Of a stretch of DNA of 64,000 nucleotides, positions 25,640-34,309 are shown piece after piece. This DNA is from Sphingomonas bisphenolicum (GTDB lineage Bacteria > Pseudomonadota > Alphaproteobacteria > Sphingomonadales > Sphingomonadaceae): contig NZ_AP018817.1 of NCBI RefSeq assembly GCF_024349785.1, forward strand, positions 2,015,501 through 2,079,500. Reading direction: 5' to 3'. Position 1 is the first letter of the stretch; every line of letters starts with the position of its first letter. A model generated the notes under the pieces. It ran no database searches. It was not told the DNA's origin and saw only the letters and a program-made list of their open reading frames with translations. The position numbers and the translations under genes are program-made.

Positions 25640-26159
25640 CTCGTCAGACTATCTGTAAGCCTGTGTTGCCGGCGGCAACACAGCCAGAGAGCTTCACTTT
25701 GACCTCGCTCCCTTGGATAAGCGGGGCATGCTTCTTCAGCACGAGGGGCCGCAGCTGGCCAGCCGCATCGCCTCGATCGATCAACTCGCGACCCTTCTCG
25801 CCCTTTCGATGACCGAAGACGTCGACAGCATTGAATGGCATCTGGAAACAGACGCCGGGGAGAAGCGGATCATGCCGACCGCACCTCGGCTTGGCTGCGC
25901 TGACATGGCTGCCGTGCGCACTGCGGCGATCGCCGGTCTCCTCGTCACGATCTTGCCCGATCATATCTGTCGTGAGGCCCTGTCGCAGGGCCCGCTCATG
26001 CGGGCCTTAGCCGCTTGGCGCGGGCCGCAGGGCATCGTCCACCTGGTTTTTACAACACGCCCCGGGTTGCCGCCGGCGGTGCGCGCGCTCATCGATCATC
26101 TCGCGGCCGGTTTCCTGAAGGCAGTCGCTGGCGGCTGGCCCCGGGCCCCGATCATCTAA
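25640..26159 (+). pseudogene. Remnant of a LysR-type regulator (effector domain only)
   Basis: The frame from about 25713 to 26159 reads like the C-terminal half of a LysR effector domain: WHLETDAGEKRIMP, LGCADMAAVRTAAIAGLLVTILPDHICREALSQGPLMRALAAW and RPGLPPAVRALIDHLAAGF. The preceding segment (PESFTLTSLPWISG, from about 25665) continues the same domain in another frame, which implies a frameshift. No helix-turn-helix is found upstream; the gene is cut off by the receptor's terminator. It most likely lost its N-terminus by deletion. Whether an ATG at 25713 makes a stable fragment is unknown. Confidence 0.6.
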
Positions 26160-26398
26160 CAGCGATCTGGGACACGTTTGCCGAGCTTATCGTTCACTGC
26201 CTCAATGAGTGAATGCCAAACTGAGTATGTCGGTGTTGACGAACAGAAGCCCAAGAGAGCGCGAACCCGCTTTTTGAAACGCTTCATCATGTCGTCAGAC
26301 AGTAAGCGCGAAATCCGCGCACCTGTTCGGTTGAGTGATGTGGTGTGAAGGATGTGTACTCTCAACCGGTTCATGCTTCAGGTGCTTCTGCTCGGACC
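26160..26398. other. Intergenic spacer without a recognised feature
   Basis: Between the LysR remnant and the end of the MFS gene. No supported gene, tRNA or clear hairpin is seen. Together with the pseudogene it separates the large IclR-linked cluster from the GntR-linked cluster. Confidence 0.4.
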
Positions 26399-27718
26399 CT
26401 ATTGCCGCCGCTGGGCTCGTCCGATCAGCAGCGTGGTGATGCTGCCGATCATGGTCAGCGTCGCGAGCGGGATGAGCGCCATCGGGAAGCTTCCGGTCTG
26501 GTCCTTGATATAGCCCAGCACCGATGTCGCGCCGCCCGTGCCCAGATGGGCGATGGTGTTGATGGCGGCTACGCCTGCCGCCGCCATGCTGGGCGGCAGC
26601 GTCTCGGTGGAGAGCGCCCAGAACGGCCCCTTGATTGCATAGTTGCCCAGCAGCACCAGCGTCAGCAGGATCATCGTCACGACCAGCGATCCCGTCAGCA
26701 AGGTCGCGAACAGGCTGCCGGAAGTCAGAGCTAGCGGAATCGCGGTCGACCAGATGCGCTCGCCCGTCTTGTCGGCAATCCGGCCCCAGACGATCATGAA
26801 AATGGCGGCGATGCCGAACGGGATCATGTTGAGCAGGCCGGTTTCCCAAGTGGTCAGTCCAAAGGATTTCAGGATCTGTGGCTGCCAGATCGACAGCGCG
26901 TTGCTGGTTGCCGAACTGCCGCAATAGACCACCGCCAACGCCCACACCTTGCCGTTGGTAAGCGTGCGCCACACCGAACCGGGCTTGGCGGTGCCCGGCG
27001 CATGCTCGCTCGCCAGCGTATCGCTCAGCCAGCCCCGCTCTTCCTCATTAAGGAACGTTGCGTCCTTCGGGCGGCTGGGCAGAAGAAACAAAGCGGCAAG
27101 GCCCAGCATTACGGCGGGCAGCGATTCCAGGATGAACACCCACTGCCAGCCGGCAAAGCCCGCCATGCCGTCGAGCGAGAGCAGCAACGCCGAAATGGGT
27201 GAACCAAGAAAGTTCGACAGCGGGATTGCAACCATGAAGGTGGCGACAATCCGGGCGCGATAGGCGCGCGGGAACCATTGGGCCAGATACAGCACGGCGC
27301 CGGGGAAGAAGCCCGCCTCCGCCGCGCCCAGCAGGAAGCGCAGGGTATAAAAGCTCCACGCCCCGCTGACAAACGCCATGCCGATGCCGACCATGCCCCA
27401 AGTGATCATGATCCGCGCAATCCACACCCGCGCGCCGAACTTTTCCATCGCCACGTTGCTGGGCACTTCGAACAGCACATAGGCGATGAAGAACAGGCTG
27501 CCGCCGATGCCGAAGGCGGTTTGTGAAAGGCCGACGTCCGCGTTCATGGTCAGTGCCGCGAAGCCGATATTCACTCGGTCCACATAGGCGATGAAATAGC
27601 ACAGGATCAGGAAGGGGACGATCCGCCATGCGACCTTGCGCATGGTCTGCTTTTCGATTTCGCTCACGACAATTGGGCGGTCGGCGGGTTGCCCGTCGGC
27701 TACGATGGGAATGGTCAT
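26399..27718 (-). CDS. MFS transporter, anion:cation symporter (ACS) type
   Basis: A 439-aa inner-membrane protein. MRKVAWRIVPFLILCYFIAYVDRVNIGFAALTMN (about residues 25-58) is the hallmark of the ACS group that imports phthalate, tartrate, hexuronates and similar carboxylates; YVLFEVPSNVAMEKFGARVWIARI follows, and twelve hydrophobic segments are present. It is 32 bp after the porin on the same strand and closes the GntR-linked cluster. Probable role: uptake of an organic acid produced or admitted by the porin and exported hydrolase. Confidence 0.88.
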   Translation of the reverse strand: MTIPIVADGQPADRPIVVSEIEKQTMRKVAWRIVPFLILCYFIAYVDRVNIGFAALTMNADVGLSQTAFGIGGSLFFIAYVLFEVPSNVAMEKFGARVWIARIMITWGMVGIGMAFVSGAWSFYTLRFLLGAAEAGFFPGAVLYLAQWFPRAYRARIVATFMVAIPLSNFLGSPISALLLSLDGMAGFAGWQWVFILESLPAVMLGLAALFLLPSRPKDATFLNEEERGWLSDTLASEHAPGTAKPGSVWRTLTNGKVWALAVVYCGSSATSNALSIWQPQILKSFGLTTWETGLLNMIPFGIAAIFMIVWGRIADKTGERIWSTAIPLALTSGSLFATLLTGSLVVTMILLTLVLLGNYAIKGPFWALSTETLPPSMAAAGVAAINTIAHLGTGGATSVLGYIKDQTGSFPMALIPLATLTMIGSITTLLIGRAQRRQ

Positions 27719-27750
27719 CGGCTTTCCTTTGTGGGGGAAGGGTCATGAAA

Positions 27751-29250
27751 TCAGAAGGAGACGGCGACGCGGCCGACGAGGGTATCGCCGGTGTCCGTAC
27801 CGGCATATGCTCCGGCGCGGTTCTCCGTGCGCCAGTGGATCCAGTTGGGGGTCAGCCGTACCCAGTCGAGCAGATACCAGTTCAGGCCGAGCGTCGTGGA
27901 ATAGCCATCGCCGCCCAGCAGCCCGGAATAGCTTACGCGGTCGTAGCGTGCGGCGATCTCCAGTGCCCCCCAGCCACCGTCGGTGACGGGGTTCAGCACG
28001 CGCGGCTTGGACCATACGCCACCGCGCGCCACATAGGGCGGCTTCTCCCCGGTGAGATAATAGCCGGTGCCGATGGATCCGGCGCGCACGCCGACTTGGC
28101 GGCCGCCGGCGCTCTCGCGCGCCCAAACGTCACGCTCGCCATATTCGCCGAACATCCAGAAGCTTTTATAGACGCCGCCCAGTTCCAGCCCGAAGGCCTC
28201 GCCATGATCGGGGCTGAGCAGGTTCGACGCCTGAATGGTGATGAGTTCGTTGAACCGCCCGCCGATCCGCGTGGACAGGGGGATGCTGGCAAGACCGCTG
28301 GAGAAATCCTCGCGATAGCCCCAGGCACCCAGATGTACGATTGCATCTTTGTTGCGCCACGGGTTCCAGTGGACCCGGCCGGTCAGCGTGGTGCTGTCGT
28401 CAAAACTGCCATTGGTGCTGGCTTCGTTACCGTCCAGCTGCACGGCGGCGTGCCAGGTCTTTCCATAGACCCGGGCCATGGCGCCGAGGCCGAACGATCC
28501 TTTGCGCGGGGCAGTGGCGAGCGCGGTTGCATTGCGCTCCAGAAAGGGCTGGCTGTCGGAGCTGGATGCGCCCTCCATAGACCGATCGGTCAGCCGGTTG
28601 CCGAGCGAGAGTTCGTAGGTGTTGGCGCCCCATTTTTTGGTGAAGGACAGGTAAGCGCCACGCAATGCCGCCTGATTGTCGGTCAGGTCGAATTCCACCT
28701 GATAGCCGATCATGTCGCCCAGCTTGCCCTCGACGCCCAGCCGGATCGCGCGCGCTTTGGTTCCGGTGATGTTGCGTCGGTCGAAGCCGGAGCCGAAGCT
28801 GGTCGTCGTGTCGAACAGCATGCGCCCGCGCAGCCGCATGGCGGACCGTCCGTCGGCGCTGGTGATCTGCGGCAGGCCCTTTGCCCAGTCGAACGTCTCG
28901 TCAGGTTCGTTGGCGGCCTGCGACGGCGATGGCGCGGTGAGCGGATCGGACGCGGGCCGCAGCGCCGCATTGCCCGCCGGCAAAGCGCGCAGCCGCTCCA
29001 GCCGGTCAAGCCGCGTCTCCACGACCGGCTTGGCCTTCGCCACTTCAGCCGCCGTGGAAGCGGTGTGCTGCACCACGGGCTCCAGCGCGGCGAGGCGCCG
29101 TTCGAGCGCGTCGATCCGCGCCTGCTGGGCCGCCAGCGCTGCGGCCTGATCCCGTACCAGTTGCTCCATCGAGGCAGGCGTCGTTTGCGCCGCCGCAGGA
29201 ATAGCGGGCAGCAGAAGGAGTGCGGCGGTGGCCGCCTTGTGCAGGGACAT
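27751..29250 (-). CDS. Outer-membrane porin, OprO/OprP (phosphate-selective porin) family
   Basis: The 499-aa precursor starts with a signal peptide (MSLHKAATAALLLLPAIPAAAQ), then a short coiled-coil (MEQLVRDQAAALAAQQARIDALERRLAALEP, about residues 28-58), then a beta-barrel with RMRGRMLFDT-like strands and a C-terminal Phe (LVGRVAVSF). Its ATG overlaps the stop of the hydrolase gene (TGATG), indicating coupled translation. Family members pass anions; in a catabolic cluster this one more likely admits an organic acid than phosphate. Confidence 0.88.
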   Translation of the reverse strand: MSLHKAATAALLLLPAIPAAAQTTPASMEQLVRDQAAALAAQQARIDALERRLAALEPVVQHTASTAAEVAKAKPVVETRLDRLERLRALPAGNAALRPASDPLTAPSPSQAANEPDETFDWAKGLPQITSADGRSAMRLRGRMLFDTTTSFGSGFDRRNITGTKARAIRLGVEGKLGDMIGYQVEFDLTDNQAALRGAYLSFTKKWGANTYELSLGNRLTDRSMEGASSSDSQPFLERNATALATAPRKGSFGLGAMARVYGKTWHAAVQLDGNEASTNGSFDDSTTLTGRVHWNPWRNKDAIVHLGAWGYREDFSSGLASIPLSTRIGGRFNELITIQASNLLSPDHGEAFGLELGGVYKSFWMFGEYGERDVWARESAGGRQVGVRAGSIGTGYYLTGEKPPYVARGGVWSKPRVLNPVTDGGWGALEIAARYDRVSYSGLLGGDGYSTTLGLNWYLLDWVRLTPNWIHWRTENRAGAYAGTDTGDTLVGRVAVSF

Positions 29251-30134
29251 CAACGCACCTTGGGCGTATCGAACCCGAACAGGCGGGCTGGCGTGGTGGA
29301 CAGGATAGTTGCGCGCTGACCGGCGTCGGGCACCCAATGGTCGAGCGCGCGGCGGCAGGCTTTCGCATCGGCCTGCGCTTCGAACTGGGTGTGTGGCCAG
29401 TCGCTGCCCCATAACAGGCGTTCAGGGCCGAAGGCATCGAGCAGCAGGGGCGCGGCCGCATCGGCGAGGTCGCTTCCCACGCGATATGGCGCTGACAGCT
29501 TCACATAGGCCTTCCCGCTGCGTGCGGTGGTCAGCAGATAGCGAAAGCCCGGATCGTCGATACCCAGAGCGGCATCGGGCCGACCGAAATGGTCGATCAC
29601 TACCGGAGCGCCGCTGGCGAGCAGCGCCGGCATCAGCCGGGGCAGGCGTGCCGCCTCGCACTGCACCTCGACTTGCCAGCCGAGCTCCGCGACCGCGTCC
29701 ATATGCCGGCGCCATTCGGGCGCGTCCAGATCCGGATCGTTGCGGCCGATCAGGTTGAGCCTGACGCCCGCGATGCCGGCTTTCCCCAGCCGCGCCATCT
29801 CAGCCGACGCCGTCTCGCGAGGCAGGGCGACGATGCCGCGCAGCATGCCCTTATTGCGGGCGATCACGGCCAGAAGATAGCTGTTATCGAAGCCCAAGAA
29901 ACTGGGCTGGATCAGAACGCCTCGCGCCATCCCGTTACCCCGCAGCATGGCGAGATAATCATGCGGGGTCGCGTTATAGTCGACGGTGTAGCGGCGGCGT
30001 TCAGCAACCGGCAGGTCGCGCCGGAAGACATGGGCATGGGTATCGATGGTCGGTTTTTCCCGGAAGATGCCGCCGAAGGACGGCGATGCGGCGAGCGCGG
30101 CGGCGCCCTGAAGGAAAGTACGGCGGGCAATCAT
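29250..30134 (-). CDS. Tat-exported amidohydrolase, 2-pyrone-4,6-dicarboxylate lactonase (LigI)-like
   Basis: A 294-aa TIM-barrel hydrolase. The N-terminus MIARRTFLQGAAALAAS fits a twin-arginine signal (RRTFLQ). The metal/lactonase motifs follow: DTHAHVF (about residues 31-37), GVRLNLIG, PVVIDHFGRPD and LLWGSDWPHTQFE (about 242-254). Cytoplasmic LigI and related lactonases share this pattern but normally lack an export signal. It overlaps the upstream MFS gene by ATGA and the porin by TGATG. A periplasmic lactone or ester hydrolase feeding the two MFS carriers is the likely role. Confidence 0.82.
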   Translation of the reverse strand: MIARRTFLQGAAALAASPSFGGIFREKPTIDTHAHVFRRDLPVAERRRYTVDYNATPHDYLAMLRGNGMARGVLIQPSFLGFDNSYLLAVIARNKGMLRGIVALPRETASAEMARLGKAGIAGVRLNLIGRNDPDLDAPEWRRHMDAVAELGWQVEVQCEAARLPRLMPALLASGAPVVIDHFGRPDAALGIDDPGFRYLLTTARSGKAYVKLSAPYRVGSDLADAAAPLLLDAFGPERLLWGSDWPHTQFEAQADAKACRRALDHWVPDAGQRATILSTTPARLFGFDTPKVR

Positions 30135-31354
30135 GACATATGCTCTTCGATGAGGCTGGCATCGCGCGTCTCGGGTAGGAACGGCAGGATGAGGAGAACC
30201 AGACCGTAGCTGGAGGCGGCAACGATGCCGACCAGCTGATCGAGCGGCAGCATGGCGGAGGCCCAACCGATCAGGCCGGGCAACAGAGCCGACGCCAGCC
30301 GGCCGCCATTATAAGCAAAACCCACGCTGGCGCCGCGAATGGGCGCGGGAAACATTTCGGCGAACCAGCTGCCCAGCACGGCTGGCGTGCCCCCGGCGGC
30401 AAAACCGACCGGCAGGGCCAGCAGCAAGGTCGCAACCGGGCCATTGTCGGTCAAGGCAAACAGCAGGGCGAAGAACGCCGAACAGAAGGCGAAGAGCGCG
30501 ATGATGGGCTTGCGCCCAATATGGTCGGCCAGATGGCCAGCGACGATGCATCCGGCCGCAAAGGCGGCGGTCATGACCAGCAGAGCGAACCCGGTCATCA
30601 CGGGCGGATAGAGGCGGATCGTTCGCAAAAGCGTGGGTAGCCAGGTGAACAGGCTGTGAAAGCCGCCATGGGCGCCGAGGCCGATCAACGAACTCAGGAG
30701 AAGCCGGCGGCGAAGCGACATGCCATGGGAAGGGCTGGCTGTGCCGGACCGTGCGCCCACGAACGCGACCGGCTCGGCCGGCAAGCGCCTGCGCAGCCAG
30801 AACACCAGAGCAGCCGGCAGGATGCCCATCAGGAACATGACGCGCCAGGCGATCTCGGGTGCCAGCCAGAAGGTCGCCGCCAGATAGACCATCACCGCGC
30901 CGGCCCATCCTACCGACCATGCGCTCTGCATGAATCCCAGGAACAGGCCGCGGCGCTTGGCCGGTGCGACTTCCGCCATCATCACGGCACCGACTGACCA
31001 TTCCGCGCCGAAGCCCAGGCCCTGAGCGCCTTTGAGCATCGTCAGCTGCCATGGCGCCGACACGAACGCCGCGCCGAAGGTCGCTAGCGTGACCAGCAGG
31101 ATCGCGCCCGTCAAAACCCGCACCCGGCCAAAGCGATCGGCCAGATAGCCGCCGATTGGACCGCCGATCGCGGCGCAGCCCAGCGCCAAAGAGATGATCG
31201 ACCCCGCGTCCTGTGGACTGAGATGCCAGCTTGCCAACAGCAGGGGAAGGGCGAGGCCAAAAAGCTGATAGTCGAACGCGTCGGTCGCCCAGCCGCCAAA
31301 GCTGGCGATGGCCACCGTCCTTCTATTCTGCCCGGGTTTGAAACCCTCCACCAT
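30131..31354 (-). CDS. MFS transporter, aromatic-acid/metabolite:H+ symporter type
   Basis: A 407-aa inner-membrane protein: RTVAIASFGGWATDAFDYQLFGLALPLLL (helix 1 with DxFD), GGYLADRFGRVRVL loop signature, twelve hydrophobic segments. ATG at 31354 has AGGAG at ideal distance, which lies inside the longer alternative from 31375; the latter would also overlap the GntR operator. First gene of the MFS, hydrolase, porin, MFS operon. Confidence 0.87.
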   Translation of the reverse strand: MVEGFKPGQNRRTVAIASFGGWATDAFDYQLFGLALPLLLASWHLSPQDAGSIISLALGCAAIGGPIGGYLADRFGRVRVLTGAILLVTLATFGAAFVSAPWQLTMLKGAQGLGFGAEWSVGAVMMAEVAPAKRRGLFLGFMQSAWSVGWAGAVMVYLAATFWLAPEIAWRVMFLMGILPAALVFWLRRRLPAEPVAFVGARSGTASPSHGMSLRRRLLLSSLIGLGAHGGFHSLFTWLPTLLRTIRLYPPVMTGFALLVMTAAFAAGCIVAGHLADHIGRKPIIALFAFCSAFFALLFALTDNGPVATLLLALPVGFAAGGTPAVLGSWFAEMFPAPIRGASVGFAYNGGRLASALLPGLIGWASAMLPLDQLVGIVAASSYGLVLLILPFLPETRDASLIEEHMS

Positions 31355-31369
31355 CACCTTCTCTCCTAT

Positions 31370-31385
31370 AGTCATCTATATGACT
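31370..31385. promoter_or_regulatory. GntR operator A (MFS-hydrolase-porin operon)
   Basis: AGTCATCTATATGACT has 6-bp arms AGTCAT/ATGACT. It lies 16 bp upstream of the MFS start and just after the gntR stop. It matches the operator at 32640-32655 over GTCATCTA-ATGA. Confidence 0.65.
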
Positions 31386-31412
31386 CAGTGAAAAGCTATT
31401 TGTCAAATCCGT

Positions 31413-32138
31413 TTAATGAACGTCCACCTCATAAACGAACTGGTCGGCCAGACCGTGGGATATGCGCCATTCCAGCGGCATGTCGGCATGGTCGATCGCC
31501 AGTCTTTCCATCCGCACGACCATCGCGCCCGTGGCGGCTCCCAAATCCAGCGCGATATCCGGACTTGCGGTTTCGACGCGCAGCCGCTCCCTGGCGCGCG
31601 CGACGATTCGCCCAAAATGCTGCTCATAGGCCGGGTAGAGAAGCGGCATCAGTTGCTCGACCTCCATGTCCAGGATAGGGCCGAACAGGCGAGCGGATAG
31701 CCAGATTTCCTCGCGCAGCAACACCCGCCCCTCATCCATCCGCAAGCGGATCATGCGGACGGCGTTGTCCTTGCGACCAAGACCAAGCTTGGCGCGGGTT
31801 TCGACGGAAGGCGTTTCGAGCGAACGGGACAGAATCCGACTTTCGGGGATGACCGGCCGGCTGTCGCCGGTGCCGAGGCGAAAGAAGCGGAAGAGCGACG
31901 TACTGAAATCAGCGCGTCGCACGAACATGCCGCGGCCATGCGCCCGCTCGATCAGACCGTCATTGGCCAGTTCATCGACCGCACGCCGGACGGTACCAAT
32001 CGCGACGCCATAGCTGCTCGACAGTTCCGCCTCAGTCGCGATGGCGTCTCCTGCCCTCCATTCGCCCTTGGCGATTCGGGCGGCGATATCGTCGCGGATC
32101 TGCTGGTAACGGGGAAGACGCGGATCGACCTTGGTCAT
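31413..32138 (-). CDS. GntR-family regulator (HutC type, UTRA domain)
   Basis: The 241-aa protein begins with a GntR winged helix: LPRYQQIRDDIAARIAKGEWRAGDAIATEAELSSSYGVAIGTVRRAVDELANDGLIERAHGRGMFV (about residues 8-73). A UTRA effector domain follows (VRMIRLRMDEGRVLLREEIWLS; PLLYPAYEQHFG; MVVRMERLAID). Its ATG overlaps the rraA stop (ATGA). Two near-identical palindromes flank the gene, one before rraA and one before the MFS operon, so it probably represses both units until an aromatic or dicarboxylic ligand binds. Confidence 0.9.
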   Translation of the reverse strand: MTKVDPRLPRYQQIRDDIAARIAKGEWRAGDAIATEAELSSSYGVAIGTVRRAVDELANDGLIERAHGRGMFVRRADFSTSLFRFFRLGTGDSRPVIPESRILSRSLETPSVETRAKLGLGRKDNAVRMIRLRMDEGRVLLREEIWLSARLFGPILDMEVEQLMPLLYPAYEQHFGRIVARARERLRVETASPDIALDLGAATGAMVVRMERLAIDHADMPLEWRISHGLADQFVYEVDVH

Positions 32139-32626
32139 GCGGCGGCCTCATCCTCCAGCGTTGGCGTCAGGATCAAGATGCCGTCGGCGTCCGCAAAGAC
32201 CTGGTCCGCCGGCATGATCGTGACGCCGCCGATTTCAATCGGGATGTCGACCTCTCCCACACCTTGTCGCACCGACTTGCGCGGGGTGGTGCCTAACGCC
32301 TTCACGCCGATGTCCATGGTCGCCAATGCGGCCCTGTCCCGCACTGCGCCCAGGATGATGATCCCTTCCCATCCATTGTCGACAGCATTCTGCGCGATCA
32401 TGTCGCCCAGAAGAGCGCAGCGCAGGCTGCTGCCGCCGTCCACCACCAGGATTTTGCCCGTGCCGGGCTTGGCCGCGAGGCTCTTGACGACACTGTTGTC
32501 CTCATGACAGCGCGCTGTGACGGCTATCCCTGAAAAAGCGGCGCGCCCGCCAAAATCGACAAGCTGGACGTCGGGCACCCGTGCCTGCGCTTCGTGGCGA
32601 TCATACAGATCACAGGTCGCGATCAT
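32135..32626 (-). CDS. RraA-family protein, possible 4-hydroxy-4-methyl-2-oxoglutarate/CHA aldolase
   Basis: A 163-aa protein with ATCDLYDRH near the N-terminus, GDMIAQNAVDNGWEGIIILGAVRD (about residues 86-109) with the conserved Arg-Asp, then DIGVKALGTTPRKSVRQGVGEVDIPIEIGG and ADADGILIL. RraA-like folds include the RNase E inhibitor and class II pyruvate aldolases of the LigK/HMG aldolase type; the R-D pair for metal and pyruvate is present. In a cluster with a LigI-like lactonase the aldolase reading is favoured, but this 163-aa form is shorter than LigK. Confidence 0.78.
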   Translation of the reverse strand: MIATCDLYDRHEAQARVPDVQLVDFGGRAAFSGIAVTARCHEDNSVVKSLAAKPGTGKILVVDGGSSLRCALLGDMIAQNAVDNGWEGIIILGAVRDRAALATMDIGVKALGTTPRKSVRQGVGEVDIPIEIGGVTIMPADQVFADADGILILTPTLEDEAAA

Positions 32627-32639
32627 CTCAGGCTCCTTA

Positions 32640-32655
32640 AGTCATCTAGATGATC
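32640..32655. promoter_or_regulatory. GntR operator B (rraA-gntR promoter)
   Basis: AGTCATCTAGATGATC contains the perfect palindrome TCATCTAGATGA and lies 13 bp before the rraA start. Same core as the site at 31370-31385. Confidence 0.65.
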
Positions 32656-32960
32656 CGATTAGCGAAGATACGTCTGCAAAGCCAGTGGCCGCTGGGGCAG
32701 GCAGGCCGGAAGATAAGGGCAATTTTGCGATTGCAGTTCCGGCAGAATCTGCTTTGAGGCTCGATCGTGGAACGGCGTATCTTGGTCGGACTGGTGCCGA
32801 CATAGCGGACGGTAGGCAGTTGGGCAGCGGAAATTGATCGTTGAGCGTCCGACATGGTTCGAGTGTTGCCGAAATAGCTGCCGGTTCGCTCCTGTGGATC
32901 GAAATGGTGGTGCTGAGTGCCCCAGAAGGTCCGACAGCGGTGGGTGGTATGTCGATACCT
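32656..32960. other. Intergenic region between rraA and the integrase
   Basis: No gene with a ribosome site or family motif is seen. Short strings (ggatcgaaa; gagcgtccgaca) echo the repeat at 351-489, suggesting a dispersed sphingomonad intergenic repeat. Confidence 0.4.
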
Positions 32961-32961
32961 T

Positions 32962-32978
32962 AAGGCGGTCACCGCCTT
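32962..32978 (-). terminator. Hairpin at the integrase 3' end
   Basis: AAGGCGGT-C-ACCGCCTT is a perfect 8-bp stem that straddles the integrase stop codon. There is little T-run after it, so termination strength is uncertain. Confidence 0.45.
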
Positions 32979-34180
32979 GGCGTGTTGGCTAAGATGGTCA
33001 TTATATGATCATTCCACACCCTCAGCGCTTCCCGCTTTTCTTCTCGCCAATCATGCCGCTGATAGATGCCGGCGACCCCGGATCGGGCACTCCCGACATG
33101 ATTAAGTACGGCCTCGGTAACTTCGAAGCGGACACCCAGCCGCTGAAAGCCGGTGGCCAGGGTTCTTCGGAGATCATGAAGGCGCCACGGGGGCAGGGGA
33201 TCGCCGCCATCGACACCAATCAATTTATCGAGCTTCTTCTTCTCTTTTGCGTACGCAGTGAAGCCTGCGCCACTCGATGTCGGGAAAACCCTCCCCTGTC
33301 GGGGCCACCGCTCGCTTCGCGAGACGCGATCAAGTTCTGCCACTGCCAGATCGTTGAGCGGGATGCTGGTGGGCTCACCATTTTTCGTGCGGTCGCCCGA
33401 CAGCGTCAGTTCCCGCTGATCTTGGTCAAGTTCGTCCCAATGAAGCCCTGCAATTTCCTCTCTCCGCTGCCCGGTGGTAATTAGGAGGCGAACGATCGGA
33501 CCAAAGCAACGGTGACACTTTAAGGCTTGCGGCCAGATTCGTCTCAGTTCTTCGTCCGAAAGCCATCGCTCTCTCGGTTTGACCGGCGGCGGAGTTTCCA
33601 TGCCTTCCATGGGGCTCCGCTCGATATCTCCTCTGCTCACTGCCCATTTGAATAGGCGTCGGAGAACCGCGAAGACATTGCGGCGGTTTGCCACCTGTTC
33701 CACGGGCATTTTGTCGAAGACGTCCACCACATCTGCCCGCGTGATTGTCGGCAAGGCTTTGTTACGAAGGTGCGGTTTGATGTGAAGGCTGAAAGAGCGT
33801 GTGACCATCGTCTTCCAACCTTTGCCCTTGCAACTCGCGGCAAAGCGATCGGCGTAGTTCGAAAACGCCAGATCGACTGCCTCGCGCCGACGCTGCTTGT
33901 CGGATTCTACGGGATCAACTCCTTGAGCCACCAGAAGAAGCATGCGGGTGGCTTCCTCGCGCGCGGTGGAAGGCGTCCATGGAGAGCCATGCGTCCCAAT
34001 CGTATATCGCCGTGTCTTGGCCTCTCGTCCGCCCATCCGATATTGAACAACGTAGGAGGCGGATCCACGCGACGTGGTCTTCAGCCCGAAGCCCCTCAAA
34101 TCCTCGTCCCATAAGAAGCCATCGACGGCTGCTGCTAGCAGCGCATCCAGCGTGCGTTTGGTGATCCTTCCGGTAGCCAT
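32969..34180 (-). CDS. Tyrosine recombinase, P4-type prophage/island integrase
   Basis: The 403-aa protein has the DUF4102-like N-terminal arm-binding domain (ITKRTLDALL...GFGLKTTSRGSASYVVQYRMGG), a SAM-like core-binding domain (about residues 105-190) and the catalytic domain with Arg in TTGQRREEIAGLHW, HDLRRT, LNHVG and the nucleophile Tyr in AGIYQRHDW (near residue 377). All catalytic residues are intact. Its 5' end faces trmB across a 129-bp spacer. It probably mobilised or still serves the catabolic island to its left. Confidence 0.92.
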   Translation of the reverse strand: MATGRITKRTLDALLAAAVDGFLWDEDLRGFGLKTTSRGSASYVVQYRMGGREAKTRRYTIGTHGSPWTPSTAREEATRMLLLVAQGVDPVESDKQRRREAVDLAFSNYADRFAASCKGKGWKTMVTRSFSLHIKPHLRNKALPTITRADVVDVFDKMPVEQVANRRNVFAVLRRLFKWAVSRGDIERSPMEGMETPPPVKPRERWLSDEELRRIWPQALKCHRCFGPIVRLLITTGQRREEIAGLHWDELDQDQRELTLSGDRTKNGEPTSIPLNDLAVAELDRVSRSERWPRQGRVFPTSSGAGFTAYAKEKKKLDKLIGVDGGDPLPPWRLHDLRRTLATGFQRLGVRFEVTEAVLNHVGSARSGVAGIYQRHDWREEKREALRVWNDHIMTILANTPRR

Positions 34181-34309
34181 GACGATACCTCAGGTACCAT
34201 AAAAGTAATCACCCAGCAATCACCGTGAAGGAAACGGTGGGCTATCGTAGCGTAGCATGGCGTAGATAAGGCACTGAAAAATATCAATTATATAAGATAC
34301 TGCGTTGAT
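34181..34309. other. Spacer between integrase and trmB; candidate attachment-site region
   Basis: AT-rich relative to its surroundings, with repeated cgtag steps (ctatcgtagcgtagcatggcgtag at about 34240). No tRNA gene is visible. Junctions of islands with P4-type integrases lie close to the int gene, so the crossover site may be here or in the trmB 3' end; a matching repeat would be at the far left end, outside or at the edge of the window. Confidence 0.3.

Noticed and set aside
27628..29319. A 563-codon plus-strand frame opposite the porin and MFS
   Set aside because: Antisense to clear porin and MFS genes; low-complexity translation, no ribosome site.
34181..34309. tRNA gene as integrase target
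   Set aside because: No cloverleaf, TTC-arm or anticodon arm could be read in this spacer on either strand.
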